From Nocardioides salarius (GTDB lineage Bacteria > Actinomycetota > Actinomycetes > Propionibacteriales > Nocardioidaceae): a stretch of DNA of 64,000 nucleotides. Of this stretch, positions 35,832 to 44,793 are shown piece by piece; the first letter of the stretch is position 1; the number at the start of each line of letters is the position of its first letter. The stretch spans positions 3,348,001 through 3,412,000 of the forward strand of contig NZ_JAFBBZ010000001.1 in NCBI RefSeq assembly GCF_016907435.1, read 5' to 3'. Made by a program: the position numbers and the translations under genes. A model generated the notes under the pieces. The model ran no database searches. It was not told the DNA's origin and saw nothing but the letters and a program-made list of their open reading frames with translations.

Positions 35832-37066
35832 GCGGTGCGCGGCGCGGTGCTCCCGCCAGGGTGCTCGTGGTCGTGCAGAACCTGCCGGTGCCCTTCGACC
35901 GCCGCGTGTGGCTGGAGTGCCGCACCCTGACCCGGGCCGGCCACGACGTCACCGTCGTGTGCCCCCGCGGCAGCGGGACGGGACGCTTCCAGGTCGTCGA
36001 CGGCGTCACCATCCACGCCTACCGTCCCTACGCCCCGGGGGGCGGCGCGGCAGGCTACGTCGCGGAGTACGTCTGGTCGTTCCTGGCCACCGCGTGGCTG
36101 GTGCTGCGCGCGCGCCGGGCCGGGCGCTTCGACGTGATGCAGGCCTGCAACCCGCCCGACATCTTCTGGCCGCTGGCCCGCTGGCTGCGGCTGCGCGACG
36201 GCACCCGCTTCGTCTTCGACCACCACGACCTGTGTCCCGAGCTCTTCGAGTCCCGCTTCCCCGACGGGCCCGGACTGGCCCACCGGGGTCTGCTCGCCCT
36301 CGAGCGGCGCACCTTCCGCACCGCCGACCGGGTCGTGTCGACCAACGAGTCGTACGCCGCCGTCGCGGTCTCGCGCGGCGGCAAGGACCCGGCGCACGTG
36401 CGGGTGGTGCGGACCGGGCCCGACCTGGAGCGGCTGCACCCGGTCGAGCCCGACGAGGGGCTGCGCCGCGGCCGGCGCCACCTGGTGGCCTACCTGGGCG
36501 TGATGGGCCCGCAGGACGGGGTCGACGTCGTCATCGCCGCCGCCGACCTGGTCGTCAACCGGTGGGGCCGCGACGACGTCGCCTTCGCGGTGATGGGCAG
36601 CGGCGACTGCCACGAGGAGCTGGTCGCCGAGCGCGACCGCCTCGGACTGCAGGACGCCGTCGAGATGCCCGGCCGCGTCAGCGACGAGCACGTGCTCGCG
36701 GTGCTCTCGACCGCCGACGTGGGGCTCTCGCCCGACCCCAGCAACGCCCTCAACGACGTCTCGACGATGAACAAGACGATGGAGTACATGGCGCTCGGGC
36801 TCCCGGTGCTGGCCTTCGACCTGCCCGAGACCCGCGTCTCGGCCGGCGACGCCGCCAGCTTCGTGGCGCGCGGGGCCGGGGCGCAGGAGTACGCCCGCGC
36901 GCTGCTGGCCCTGCTCGACGACCCGGCCCGGCGCGAGGAGATGGCGCGCGCCGGACGGCGCCGGGTCGAGGACGAGCTCGCCTGGGTCCACCAGGAGCGG
37001 GGCTACCTCGCCGTCGTCGAGGAGCTGGCCGGTCGCGTCGACGACCTGCAGGAAGCGCGGGGCTGA
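35828..37066 (+). CDS. Glycosyltransferase, GT4-like (WbuB-type)
   Basis: About 412 residues with the two-domain GT-B layout: N-terminal part starting VLVVVQNLPVPFDRRVWLE, which is typical of WbuB-like enzymes, a middle DHHDLCPELFESRF, and the C-terminal nucleotide-sugar domain with STADVGLSPDPSN and NKTMEYMALGLPVLAFD. It should transfer a sugar to the lipid-linked repeat unit at the inner membrane. The GTG at 35828 overlaps the dehydrogenase stop by 4 bp; GTG 35825 is possible. Confidence 0.85.
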   Translation: MSGARRGAPARVLVVVQNLPVPFDRRVWLECRTLTRAGHDVTVVCPRGSGTGRFQVVDGVTIHAYRPYAPGGGAAGYVAEYVWSFLATAWLVLRARRAGRFDVMQACNPPDIFWPLARWLRLRDGTRFVFDHHDLCPELFESRFPDGPGLAHRGLLALERRTFRTADRVVSTNESYAAVAVSRGGKDPAHVRVVRTGPDLERLHPVEPDEGLRRGRRHLVAYLGVMGPQDGVDVVIAAADLVVNRWGRDDVAFAVMGSGDCHEELVAERDRLGLQDAVEMPGRVSDEHVLAVLSTADVGLSPDPSNALNDVSTMNKTMEYMALGLPVLAFDLPETRVSAGDAASFVARGAGAQEYARALLALLDDPARREEMARAGRRRVEDELAWVHQERGYLAVVEELAGRVDDLQEARG

Positions 37067-37069
37067 GCG

Positions 37070-38989
37070 GTGTGCGGCATCGCGGGCGCCTACCAGCAGG
37101 ACGACGGCAAGGTGCTCGTCGACACGATGACCGAGCGCCTGGAGCACCGTGGCCCCGACGCGCGCGGCGTGGTGGAGCTCGTCGACCCGACCACCTCGGT
37201 CGTGCTCGGGCACCGCCGGCTCTCCATCATCGACCCGGTCGCGGCCTCCGACCAGCCGTTCTCGAAGGACGGCCTGCGCCTGGTCTACAACGGCGAGGTC
37301 TACAACTACCGCGAGCTGCGCTCCGAGCTGGAGTCGCGCGGGGTGCGCTTCGCCACGGCCTGCGACACCGAGGTGGTGCTCGAGGTCTGGCGGGCCTGGG
37401 GGAGCGCGGGCCTGGCCCGCCTGCGCGGCATGTTCGCGCTGGCCGTCCACGACGAGCGCACCGGCTGCCTGACCCTGGCGCGCGACCCCTTCGGCATCAA
37501 GCCGCTCTACGTGCTGCGCCGCGGCGCCGGCGTCGTCTTCGCCTCCGAGCTCAAGGCGGTCGTCGCCGCGCTCGGCCCCGAGCTGGCCGTCGACCCGGCC
37601 GGGATGGTCGCCTCCACGCTCTACTACTGGCTGCCCACCGAGACCGACGCGGTGCGCGGCGTGCGCAAGCTCGCTCCGGGCACGTGGTCGGAGCACCGCC
37701 CCGACGGCAGCAGCCGCAGCGGCGTGTTCTGCAGCCTCGCCGAGGAGGCCGCCGACGCGGCCGCGGGACCTCCCGTCGACCTGGCCGCGGCCGTGGAGGA
37801 CTCGGTGCGCGCCCACCTGGTCTCCGACGTGCCGGTGGCGACCTTCCTCAGCGGCGGGCTCGACTCCAGCATCGTCACCGCGCTGGCGCACCGCCACGAC
37901 CCCGGCATCGAGGCGTGGACGATCGGGTTCCGCGCCGTCGACCGGCGCCTCGAGGCGATGCCCGACGACGCGGCGTACGCCCGCCGGCTCGCGAAGCACC
38001 TCGGGGTGCGCCTGCACGAGATCGAGATCGGCCCCGACGTGGTCTCGATGCTGCCGCGGATGGTCGACGTGCTCGACGAGCCGGTCGGCGACCCGGCCGC
38101 GCTCAACACGTTCCTGATGTGCGAGGCCGCCCGCACGGCCGGCGTCGAGGTGCTGCTCTCGGGCACCGGCGCCGACGAGCTCTTCGGCGGCTACCGCAAG
38201 CACCTGGCCAACCTGCTGGCCGCCCGCTACCGCCGCCTGCCCGCGTCGCTGCGCTCGCGGGTGGTCGGGCCGGCGGTCGAGCGACTCCCGGTCGCCCTCG
38301 GTGGTCGCGGGGTGCGACCGGTGCGCTGGGCCCAGCGCTTCGTCGCCTTCGCCGGTCTCCCCGAGCAGGAGGCGTTCCGCCGCAGCTACACCCTGCACGA
38401 CCCGCAGGGTCTGCGGGCGCTGCTCGACCCCGAGCTCGGCGGCCTGGTCGACGACCTCCTCGAGCAGCACCGCGCGACCTACGAGGACACCGCCCTCGAC
38501 GACCACGTCGAGCGGATGTGCCTGGCCGACACGCGGATGTTCCTGCCGGGGCTCAACCTGACCTACACCGACCGGGCGTCGATGGCGGCCTCCACCGAGG
38601 TCCGGGTGCCGTTCGTCGACATCGAGGTCCTGCGCGCGGCCTTCGCGCCGCAGGCGGTGCCGAAGATCGACGGGCGGGTGCAGAAGGCCGGGCTGAAGGC
38701 GGTCGCACGGTCCTGGCTGCCCGACGAGGTCATCGACCGGCCCAAGGCGTCCTTCGGGGCGCCCCTGCGGGCCTGGACGACCCACGACCTGCGCCCGATG
38801 ATCGACGACCTGCTGCTCGGCGGCGAGCTGGTCGGCTCGGGCTTCCTGCGGCGCGAGCCCCTGGCCGCGCTGGTCCACGACCAGCGCAGCGGGCGGCGCG
38901 ACCGCTCCCAGCAGATCTACCAGCTGCTCAGCCTGGAGCTGTGGCTGCGCAACGCGCGCGGCGCCGGCGCCGGCACCGGAGGTGCGTGA
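37070..38989 (+). CDS. asnB: Asparagine synthase-like glutamine amidotransferase
   Basis: The 639-residue protein starts MCGIAGAY, giving an N-terminal nucleophile Cys2 for glutamine hydrolysis, with HRGPDARG and YNGEVYNY typical of the glutaminase domain. The synthetase domain has the pyrophosphate loop SGGLDSS (residues 261-267) and LSGTGADELFGGYRKH. In polysaccharide loci such enzymes are thought to amidate a sugar carboxylate, and here a uronic acid is made by the first gene; free asparagine synthesis is the alternative. GTG start 3 bp after the previous gene. Confidence 0.88.
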   Translation: MCGIAGAYQQDDGKVLVDTMTERLEHRGPDARGVVELVDPTTSVVLGHRRLSIIDPVAASDQPFSKDGLRLVYNGEVYNYRELRSELESRGVRFATACDTEVVLEVWRAWGSAGLARLRGMFALAVHDERTGCLTLARDPFGIKPLYVLRRGAGVVFASELKAVVAALGPELAVDPAGMVASTLYYWLPTETDAVRGVRKLAPGTWSEHRPDGSSRSGVFCSLAEEAADAAAGPPVDLAAAVEDSVRAHLVSDVPVATFLSGGLDSSIVTALAHRHDPGIEAWTIGFRAVDRRLEAMPDDAAYARRLAKHLGVRLHEIEIGPDVVSMLPRMVDVLDEPVGDPAALNTFLMCEAARTAGVEVLLSGTGADELFGGYRKHLANLLAARYRRLPASLRSRVVGPAVERLPVALGGRGVRPVRWAQRFVAFAGLPEQEAFRRSYTLHDPQGLRALLDPELGGLVDDLLEQHRATYEDTALDDHVERMCLADTRMFLPGLNLTYTDRASMAASTEVRVPFVDIEVLRAAFAPQAVPKIDGRVQKAGLKAVARSWLPDEVIDRPKASFGAPLRAWTTHDLRPMIDDLLLGGELVGSGFLRREPLAALVHDQRSGRRDRSQQIYQLLSLELWLRNARGAGAGTGGA

Positions 38990-39015
38990 TGAGGAGACCC
39001 GATGAGGAGACGCGG

Positions 39016-41151
39016 ATGTGGCACGTGGCCCAGAACTACAGCACCGGTGAGCTCGCGGTGCTCGAGGCACCCGTGCCGTCGTGCCGGCCCGGCGGGGTGC
39101 TGGTGCGCTCGTCGTACTCGCTGATCTCGACCGGCACGGAGATGATGAAGGTCTCCGAGGCCCGGATGTCGCTGCTGTCGAAGGCGCGGCACCGACCCGA
39201 CCAGGTGCGCCAGGTGCTCGACGCCGTCGCCCAGAACGGTGCGGTGGCGACCTACCGCAAGACGCGTCAGCGCCTCGACTCGTGGACCCCCCTGGGCTAC
39301 TCGCTGTGCGGCGTGGTGGTCGAGGTGGGCGAGGGGGTGCACGGCTTCGAGGTCGGCGACCTGGTCGCCGCCGCCGGCAACGAGTTCGCGCTGCACGCCG
39401 AGGTCAACTGGGTGCCGCGCAACCTGTGCGTGCGGGTGCCCGACGGGGTGCTGGCCGAGCACGCCGCCTTCTCCACCGTGGGCGCCATCGCGATGCAGGC
39501 GCTGCGCCGGGCCGAGGTGGCGCTGGGGGAGACCGCCTGCGTCATCGGGCTGGGGCTGGTCGGCCAGCTGCTGGTGCGCCTGCTGGTGGGCGCCGGGGTG
39601 CGGGTCGTGGGCCTGGACACCGTCGAGGAGCGCTGCCGCACCGCCGAGGACGGTGGCGCCGTGGGCTGCGCCGGACCCGACCCGGCGGGTGTCGCCCGCC
39701 TCGAGGCGCTGCTGCGGGCGGGCGCGCCCGGGGGCGCCGACCACGTCTTCCTGGCCGCGGGGGGCGCCAGCAACGAGCCGGTCGAGCTCGCCGCGCGCCT
39801 GGCGCGCGACCGGGCCTGCGTGGTCGACATCGGCAAGACCCGGCTCGACCTGCCGTGGAACGCCTACTACGAGAAGGAGCTCGACGTCCGGTTCTCGCGC
39901 TCCTACGGCCCGGGCCGCTACGACGACCGCTACGAGCTCGACGGCGTGGACTACCCCCTGGGCTACGTGCGCTGGACCGAGGAGCGCAACATCGCCTGCT
40001 TCCTGGCCCTGCTGGCCGACGGCGCCCTCGACGTCTCCGCGCTGGTCTCGAGCAGCCACCCGGTCACCGAGGCGCCGCAGGTCTACGAGCGGCTGCGCAC
40101 CGGAGCCATCACCGGGGTCGGCCACCTGCTGTCCTACCCGGCTCGTGACCAGGCACGACCCGACGCCCTCGGTGCCTCCGGGACCACGGGCCCCGGTCGC
40201 GCCACCAGGGTCCCCCGGGCCCGCGACGGCGCGGTGCGCCTGGGCGTCATCGGCGCCGGCAGCCACGCCTCGGCGATGCTGCTGCCCGGCCTGGCCGCGG
40301 CCGACGACGTCGACCTGGTCAGGGTCGCCACCGCGAGCTCGCTGTCGAGCATCAACGCCCAGCGTGCCTTCGGCTTCGGCTCGGCCGGCACCGACGCCCG
40401 CGCGGTGATCGAGGACGACGACCTCGACGCCGTGCTCGTCGCCACCCGGCACCGCACGCACGCCGACCTGGTCTGCGCGGCCCTCGAGAGCGGCAAGGCC
40501 GTCTACGTCGAGAAGCCGCTGGCGATCACCCACGAGGAGCTGGCGCGCGTCGAGGAGACGATGGCACGCACCGGGAACGACCGCCTGATGGTCGGCTTCA
40601 ACCGGCGCTTCGCACCCAGCTTCGTCGACCTCCGGCGCCGTTTCGGCGACGTCGGCGAGCCGGTGGCGCTGCGCTACCTGGTCAACGCCGGGCGGCTGGG
40701 AGCGAGCAGCTGGTACCTCGACGAGGCCGAGGGCTCGCGGTTCGTCGGCGAGGGCGGGCACTTCATCGACCTGCTCAGCGCCTGGACCGGCGAGGACCCG
40801 GTGGCGCTCTGCGCCCAGCACGGCGCGGGCGACGACGTGAGCCTGGTGCTGCGCTTCACCGGCGGCTCGCTGGCCACGCTCACCTACGCCACCGGCGGGT
40901 CGCGCCGCTGCGGCAAGGAGAGCCTCGACGTGCTCGGGGGAGGGCGCAGCGCCCACCTCGACAACTTCGTCCGCTCCACGGTGTGGTCCGAGCGAGGGCG
41001 GCAGTCCCGGCGCTCGCGCACCGGACCCGACAAGGGGCACCGCGCCGCCGTGGCGGCGTTCGTCACCGCGGTCCGCACGGGCGGACCGATGCCGATCGAC
41101 ACGGCGTCGCTGGTGAGCACCACCCGGACCACCCTGGAGGCGGCACGATGA
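39016..41151 (+). CDS. Two-domain oxidoreductase: zinc-less MDR dehydrogenase plus Gfo/Idh/MocA
   Basis: The 711-residue fusion has an N-terminal medium-chain dehydrogenase-like half (about 1-370; EVGDLVAA-type core, cofactor loop VIGLGLVGQLLVRLLV) and a C-terminal Gfo/Idh/MocA half (about 405-711; GVIGAGSHASAMLLPGLA, then VYVEKPLAI and NRRFAPSF). Such fusions are frequent in exopolysaccharide loci beside heparinase-like genes and probably oxidise or epimerise a nucleotide sugar in two steps. ATG 39016 follows a GAGGAG site and gives MWHVAQNYSTGELAVLEAP; ATG 38989, overlapping the asnB stop, is the alternative. Confidence 0.83.
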   Translation: MWHVAQNYSTGELAVLEAPVPSCRPGGVLVRSSYSLISTGTEMMKVSEARMSLLSKARHRPDQVRQVLDAVAQNGAVATYRKTRQRLDSWTPLGYSLCGVVVEVGEGVHGFEVGDLVAAAGNEFALHAEVNWVPRNLCVRVPDGVLAEHAAFSTVGAIAMQALRRAEVALGETACVIGLGLVGQLLVRLLVGAGVRVVGLDTVEERCRTAEDGGAVGCAGPDPAGVARLEALLRAGAPGGADHVFLAAGGASNEPVELAARLARDRACVVDIGKTRLDLPWNAYYEKELDVRFSRSYGPGRYDDRYELDGVDYPLGYVRWTEERNIACFLALLADGALDVSALVSSSHPVTEAPQVYERLRTGAITGVGHLLSYPARDQARPDALGASGTTGPGRATRVPRARDGAVRLGVIGAGSHASAMLLPGLAAADDVDLVRVATASSLSSINAQRAFGFGSAGTDARAVIEDDDLDAVLVATRHRTHADLVCAALESGKAVYVEKPLAITHEELARVEETMARTGNDRLMVGFNRRFAPSFVDLRRRFGDVGEPVALRYLVNAGRLGASSWYLDEAEGSRFVGEGGHFIDLLSAWTGEDPVALCAQHGAGDDVSLVLRFTGGSLATLTYATGGSRRCGKESLDVLGGGRSAHLDNFVRSTVWSERGRQSRRSRTGPDKGHRAAVAAFVTAVRTGGPMPIDTASLVSTTRTTLEAAR

Positions 41152-43208
41152 GCACACCCCTGTCCTGGTACGCCCGCCGCCTGACGCGGATGAGCACCCG
41201 CGAGGTCGCCCAGCGCGTCGGGGACGAGGCCCGTCGAGCGGTCGCGGTGCACACGCTCGCACAGCGGCCCGGTGCACCCGTGCCCGGCCTGCTGCCCCAG
41301 CGCGGCTTCACCACGCCCGTGCCGGCCTCGGCGGTCGAGCGGGTGCTGCCCCACGACGCCGCCGCCCTGACCTCGGCCGCGGACCGGCTGCTCGCCGGGC
41401 GCTGGAGCGTGCTGGGCCGTGAGCGCACCGACCTGCGCGACCCCGACTGGTTCCTCGACCCGGTGTCCGGCATCCGCGCGCCCCACGACGTGCTGGCCTT
41501 CCGCGTCGACCACCGCGACCCCACCGTCACCGGCGACGTCAAGCAGGTGTGGGAGCCCTCGCGCCACCAGCACGTCACCGTGCTGGCGGCGGCCTACTGG
41601 CTGACCGGCGAGGAGGAGTACGCCGTGGCCGCGGCAGCCCAGCTGCGCTCGTGGTGGGCGGCCAACCCGGTGCTGCGCGGCGTGCACTGGACCAGCGGCA
41701 TCGAGCTGGGCCTGCGCCTGGTCTCGTGGGCCTGGATCCGGCGCCTGCTCGACGACTGGACCGGGGTCGAGGGGCTCTTCGAGCAGGACGAGACCGCCCT
41801 GGCCCAGCTGCGCTGGCACCAGGAGATGCTGCGCGGCTTCCCGAGCCGGGGCAGCTCGGCCAACAACCATGCCGTGGCCGAGACCTGCGGACGACTGGTC
41901 GCGGCCTGCGCGTTCCCGTGGTTCGAGGAGAGCGAGCGGTGGCGGGTGGAGTCCGGCCGGCTGCTGCGCCGGCACCTGCAGGCGAACACGTTCCCCAGCG
42001 GGCTCAACCGCGAGCAGGCGGCCGACTACCACCGGTTCGTGTGCGAGCTCGCCGCGCTCGGGCTGGTCGAGGCGCGCTCCTGCGGGCACCCCGAGGACGG
42101 CCCCGACCCCGACCTGGTCACGGCCGGGCTCGACGCCGCCGCCGCGCTGCTCGACGTCGAGGGCCGTCCGCCCCGCAACGGCGACGGCGACGAGGGACGC
42201 GCCCTGCTGGTGGCCGACGCCGCCGAGGACCCGTGGGAGCAGCTGCTCGGCCTCGGGCAGGCGCTCGTGGGTGCGCAGCCGTGGTGGCCGCGGCGTCGCG
42301 GCGGGGTCGTCTCCGTCCTCGTCTCCGCCCTGCTCGCGGCCGCCGGCCCCGTGGCCGGGGACCGCCCCCGGCCGCAGCGGCGCCCCGACCTCTTCGAGGA
42401 CGCGGGGGTGGCGCTCCTGCGCACGCCGGCCGGCTCCCAGCCCGAGATCTGGTGCCGCTGCGACAGCGGCCCGCACGGCTTCGGGTCGCTGGCCGCCCAC
42501 GCGCACGCCGACGCGCTGTCGGTGGAGCTGCGCCACGACGGGGTCGAGGTCCTCAGCGACCCGGGCACGTACAGCTACCACGGCGAGGCCCGCTGGCGCG
42601 ACTACTTCCGCTCCACGCTGGCGCACAACACCGTCGAGGTGGACGGCTGCGACCAGTCCACCAGCGGCGGGCCCTTCCTGTGGACCCAGCACGCCCGGAC
42701 CTACCTGGACCGCGCCGAGGTCGGCGACCTCGACGTGCAGCTCTGGTCGGCCCACCACACGGGCTACGCCCGCCTCGACCCGGGGCTGCGCCACGCCCGC
42801 ACCGTCCGCCTCGACCGCGGCTCCGGCGCCCTGCAGGTCGTCGACGAGCTGAGGTCCGGGCGCGCGCACGGGTTCCGGATGGCCTGGCACCTCGGCCCCG
42901 AGGTCGACCTGTCCCTGCACGGCTCGCTGGCCCGCCTGAGCTGGACCCGGCCGGCGGTGGACGGGGCGCAGCCGCGCACGGTGACGGCACTGATGCACCT
43001 GCCTCCCGAGCTCGTCTGGACCCGGCACCGCGGCGAGGAGGATCCGCCCCTGGGCTGGTGGGCCGAGGGGCTGGGGCGACGGCGGCCCACCACGACGCTC
43101 GTGGGCCGGGGCGAGCTGCGCTCGCGCGCGCTGCTGCGGACCCTGGTCGTGCTCGACGTCGAGGTCCCGGGCGAGGCCTCGTGCCGGAGGGGGAGCACCG
43201 ATGTCTGA
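41148..43208 (+). CDS. Heparinase II/III-like (alginate lyase superfamily) protein
   Basis: The 686-residue protein has an alpha-toroid N-terminal part with SSANNHAVAETCGRLV, holding the Asn and His expected in the catalytic site, and a beta-sheet C-terminal part starting HAHADALSVELRHDGVEVLS and DPGTYSYHGE. Family enzymes cleave uronic-acid polysaccharides by beta-elimination. No signal peptide is visible, so its role in the operon may be cytoplasmic or by another export route. It overlaps the previous gene (ATGA) and the next gene by 8 bp. It may trim or edit the uronate polymer made by the operon. Confidence 0.83.
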   Translation: MSTPLSWYARRLTRMSTREVAQRVGDEARRAVAVHTLAQRPGAPVPGLLPQRGFTTPVPASAVERVLPHDAAALTSAADRLLAGRWSVLGRERTDLRDPDWFLDPVSGIRAPHDVLAFRVDHRDPTVTGDVKQVWEPSRHQHVTVLAAAYWLTGEEEYAVAAAAQLRSWWAANPVLRGVHWTSGIELGLRLVSWAWIRRLLDDWTGVEGLFEQDETALAQLRWHQEMLRGFPSRGSSANNHAVAETCGRLVAACAFPWFEESERWRVESGRLLRRHLQANTFPSGLNREQAADYHRFVCELAALGLVEARSCGHPEDGPDPDLVTAGLDAAAALLDVEGRPPRNGDGDEGRALLVADAAEDPWEQLLGLGQALVGAQPWWPRRRGGVVSVLVSALLAAAGPVAGDRPRPQRRPDLFEDAGVALLRTPAGSQPEIWCRCDSGPHGFGSLAAHAHADALSVELRHDGVEVLSDPGTYSYHGEARWRDYFRSTLAHNTVEVDGCDQSTSGGPFLWTQHARTYLDRAEVGDLDVQLWSAHHTGYARLDPGLRHARTVRLDRGSGALQVVDELRSGRAHGFRMAWHLGPEVDLSLHGSLARLSWTRPAVDGAQPRTVTALMHLPPELVWTRHRGEEDPPLGWWAEGLGRRRPTTTLVGRGELRSRALLRTLVVLDVEVPGEASCRRGSTDV

Positions 43209-44793
43209 GCAGAGCCTGGACCTGAAGGCGACCTGGACCGTGCTGCGCCGCCACGCCTTCCTGCTGACGGTGGCGCTGCTGGTCGGCGCGGTCGCCGGCG
43301 TCGCACTGGCGGTGTGGCGCCCCCCGCTGTGGACCAGCACCACCATGGTGCTGCTGCCTCCGTCGTCGGAGTCGGGGGTCGGCGCCGCCGAGCGTGACTC
43401 CGGCACCCAGGTGCGGGTCGCCTCGAGCGACCTGGTGCTCGGCGAGGCCGGGCGCCGGGTCACCCCGGCGATGGGCCTCACCGAGGTGCAGGAGGCCGTC
43501 GAGGTCAGTGCCGCGACACCCGACGTGCTGCGCTTCACCGCCCGCGCCGAGGAGCCCGAGCAGGCCCAGGAGCTCGCGGCCGCGGCCGCGGCCGCCGAGC
43601 TGCGCTACGTCTCGAGCGCGGCCGCCCGGCTGCGCGACGCGGCGCGCGCCGGACGGGAGACCCGGCTGGCGACCCTGCGGGCCACCCTGCGCACCGTCGA
43701 GCGCGACATCGAGGAGACCACCCGGCGACGCGACGCGGAGACCTTCGGCTCCGTGGCCGAGAAGGCGCTGACGGCGGCGCTGGCCCAGCTCACCGCCCAG
43801 CAGGCCTCGCTCGTGCTGCAGGCCGACCAGGTCGCGGAGGCCGCCTCCGCCGACGTCGGACGCGACACCGCCTCGCTGATCGAGGACGCCTCGCCCGCGA
43901 CCAGGCCGGGGCTGCTGCTCGGGCGCACCCTGCACGGGCTGGCCGGGGCCGCCGCGCTGCTGCTGCTCGTGGGCCTGGCGCTGCTGGTCTCCGAGCGCCG
44001 CGACCGGCGCCTGCGCTACCGCGACGAGATCGCCGACGCGCTCGGCAGCACCGTGGTGGCCTCGGTCTCCTCGCGCCCCGCGCGCAACGTCTCCGCCTGG
44101 CGCACCCTGCTGGGCCGCTACGTCCCGGGTCCGGTGGACGCGTGGTCGCTGCGCCAGGTGCTGCGCGAGGTGCTGCCCGCCGGCACGCTGACCCGCGCCC
44201 ACGCAGGCGCGTCGGAGGAGCCTGCCGTCGACGTCGTGGTGGTGACCCTGTCCGACGACGCGGCCGCGCTGGCGCTCGGGCCGCAGCTGGCGACGTACGC
44301 CGCGTCGGTGGGGCTGCGCACCCGCCTGGTGCCCCAGCACGGCCACGACTCCTCGGCGGCGCTGTGGGCCGCCTGCGCGAGGGTGCACCCCGAGCACGAG
44401 CTGCGTGGGCACCTGTGGGTCAACCGACCGCTGCACGAGGGCGAGCCCGACGACCTGCGGGTGCTGATGGTGGTGCTCGACCGCACCCGCCCCGAGCGGC
44501 CCGACCTGCCGTCCGGCTGCGTAGGGGTGGTGGCCGTGAGCGCCGGCACCGCCACCGCCGCCGACCTGGCGCGGCTGGCCGTCAGCCTCGACGAGGCCGG
44601 GGTGGGGGTCCAGGGCGCGGTCGTGCTCGACCCCGACCGTCTCGACCGCACGACCGGGCGCCGGCTGCAGCCGGAGCGGCTGCGTGAGCCGCAGCTTCCG
44701 GTGCGCCTGACCGGCACGGTGCCGGGGGAGAGGCTCGGCCGGCCCCGGCTGGGCAGCGTGGCGCGCAACGGGCACGAGGGAGGTGCGCAGTGA
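43201..44793 (+). CDS. Wzz-like chain-length protein 1 with ATPase-like remnant
   Basis: The 530-residue protein has two membrane segments (about 20-38, FLLTVALLVGAVAGVALAVW, and about 245-265, AGAAALLLLVGLALLV) flanking a periplasmic coiled-coil-rich region, the layout of polysaccharide co-polymerases. The cytosolic C-terminal part (about 330-500) resembles a tyrosine-kinase/MinD fold in spacing (VDVVVVTLSDDAAALALGPQ, GCVGVVAVSAGTATAADLAR) but has no Walker A Lys and no tyrosine-rich tail. It probably helps set polymer length. Overlaps neighbours on both sides. Confidence 0.78.
   Translation: MSEQSLDLKATWTVLRRHAFLLTVALLVGAVAGVALAVWRPPLWTSTTMVLLPPSSESGVGAAERDSGTQVRVASSDLVLGEAGRRVTPAMGLTEVQEAVEVSAATPDVLRFTARAEEPEQAQELAAAAAAAELRYVSSAAARLRDAARAGRETRLATLRATLRTVERDIEETTRRRDAETFGSVAEKALTAALAQLTAQQASLVLQADQVAEAASADVGRDTASLIEDASPATRPGLLLGRTLHGLAGAAALLLLVGLALLVSERRDRRLRYRDEIADALGSTVVASVSSRPARNVSAWRTLLGRYVPGPVDAWSLRQVLREVLPAGTLTRAHAGASEEPAVDVVVVTLSDDAAALALGPQLATYAASVGLRTRLVPQHGHDSSAALWAACARVHPEHELRGHLWVNRPLHEGEPDDLRVLMVVLDRTRPERPDLPSGCVGVVAVSAGTATAADLARLAVSLDEAGVGVQGAVVLDPDRLDRTTGRRLQPERLREPQLPVRLTGTVPGERLGRPRLGSVARNGHEGGAQ

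Noticed and set aside
35908-39015. One giant plus-strand frame running into the two-domain oxidoreductase
   Set aside because: Its first 1000 codons overlap the glycosyltransferase and asnB genes in another frame and have no recognisable domain; the real gene starts at 39016 or 38989.
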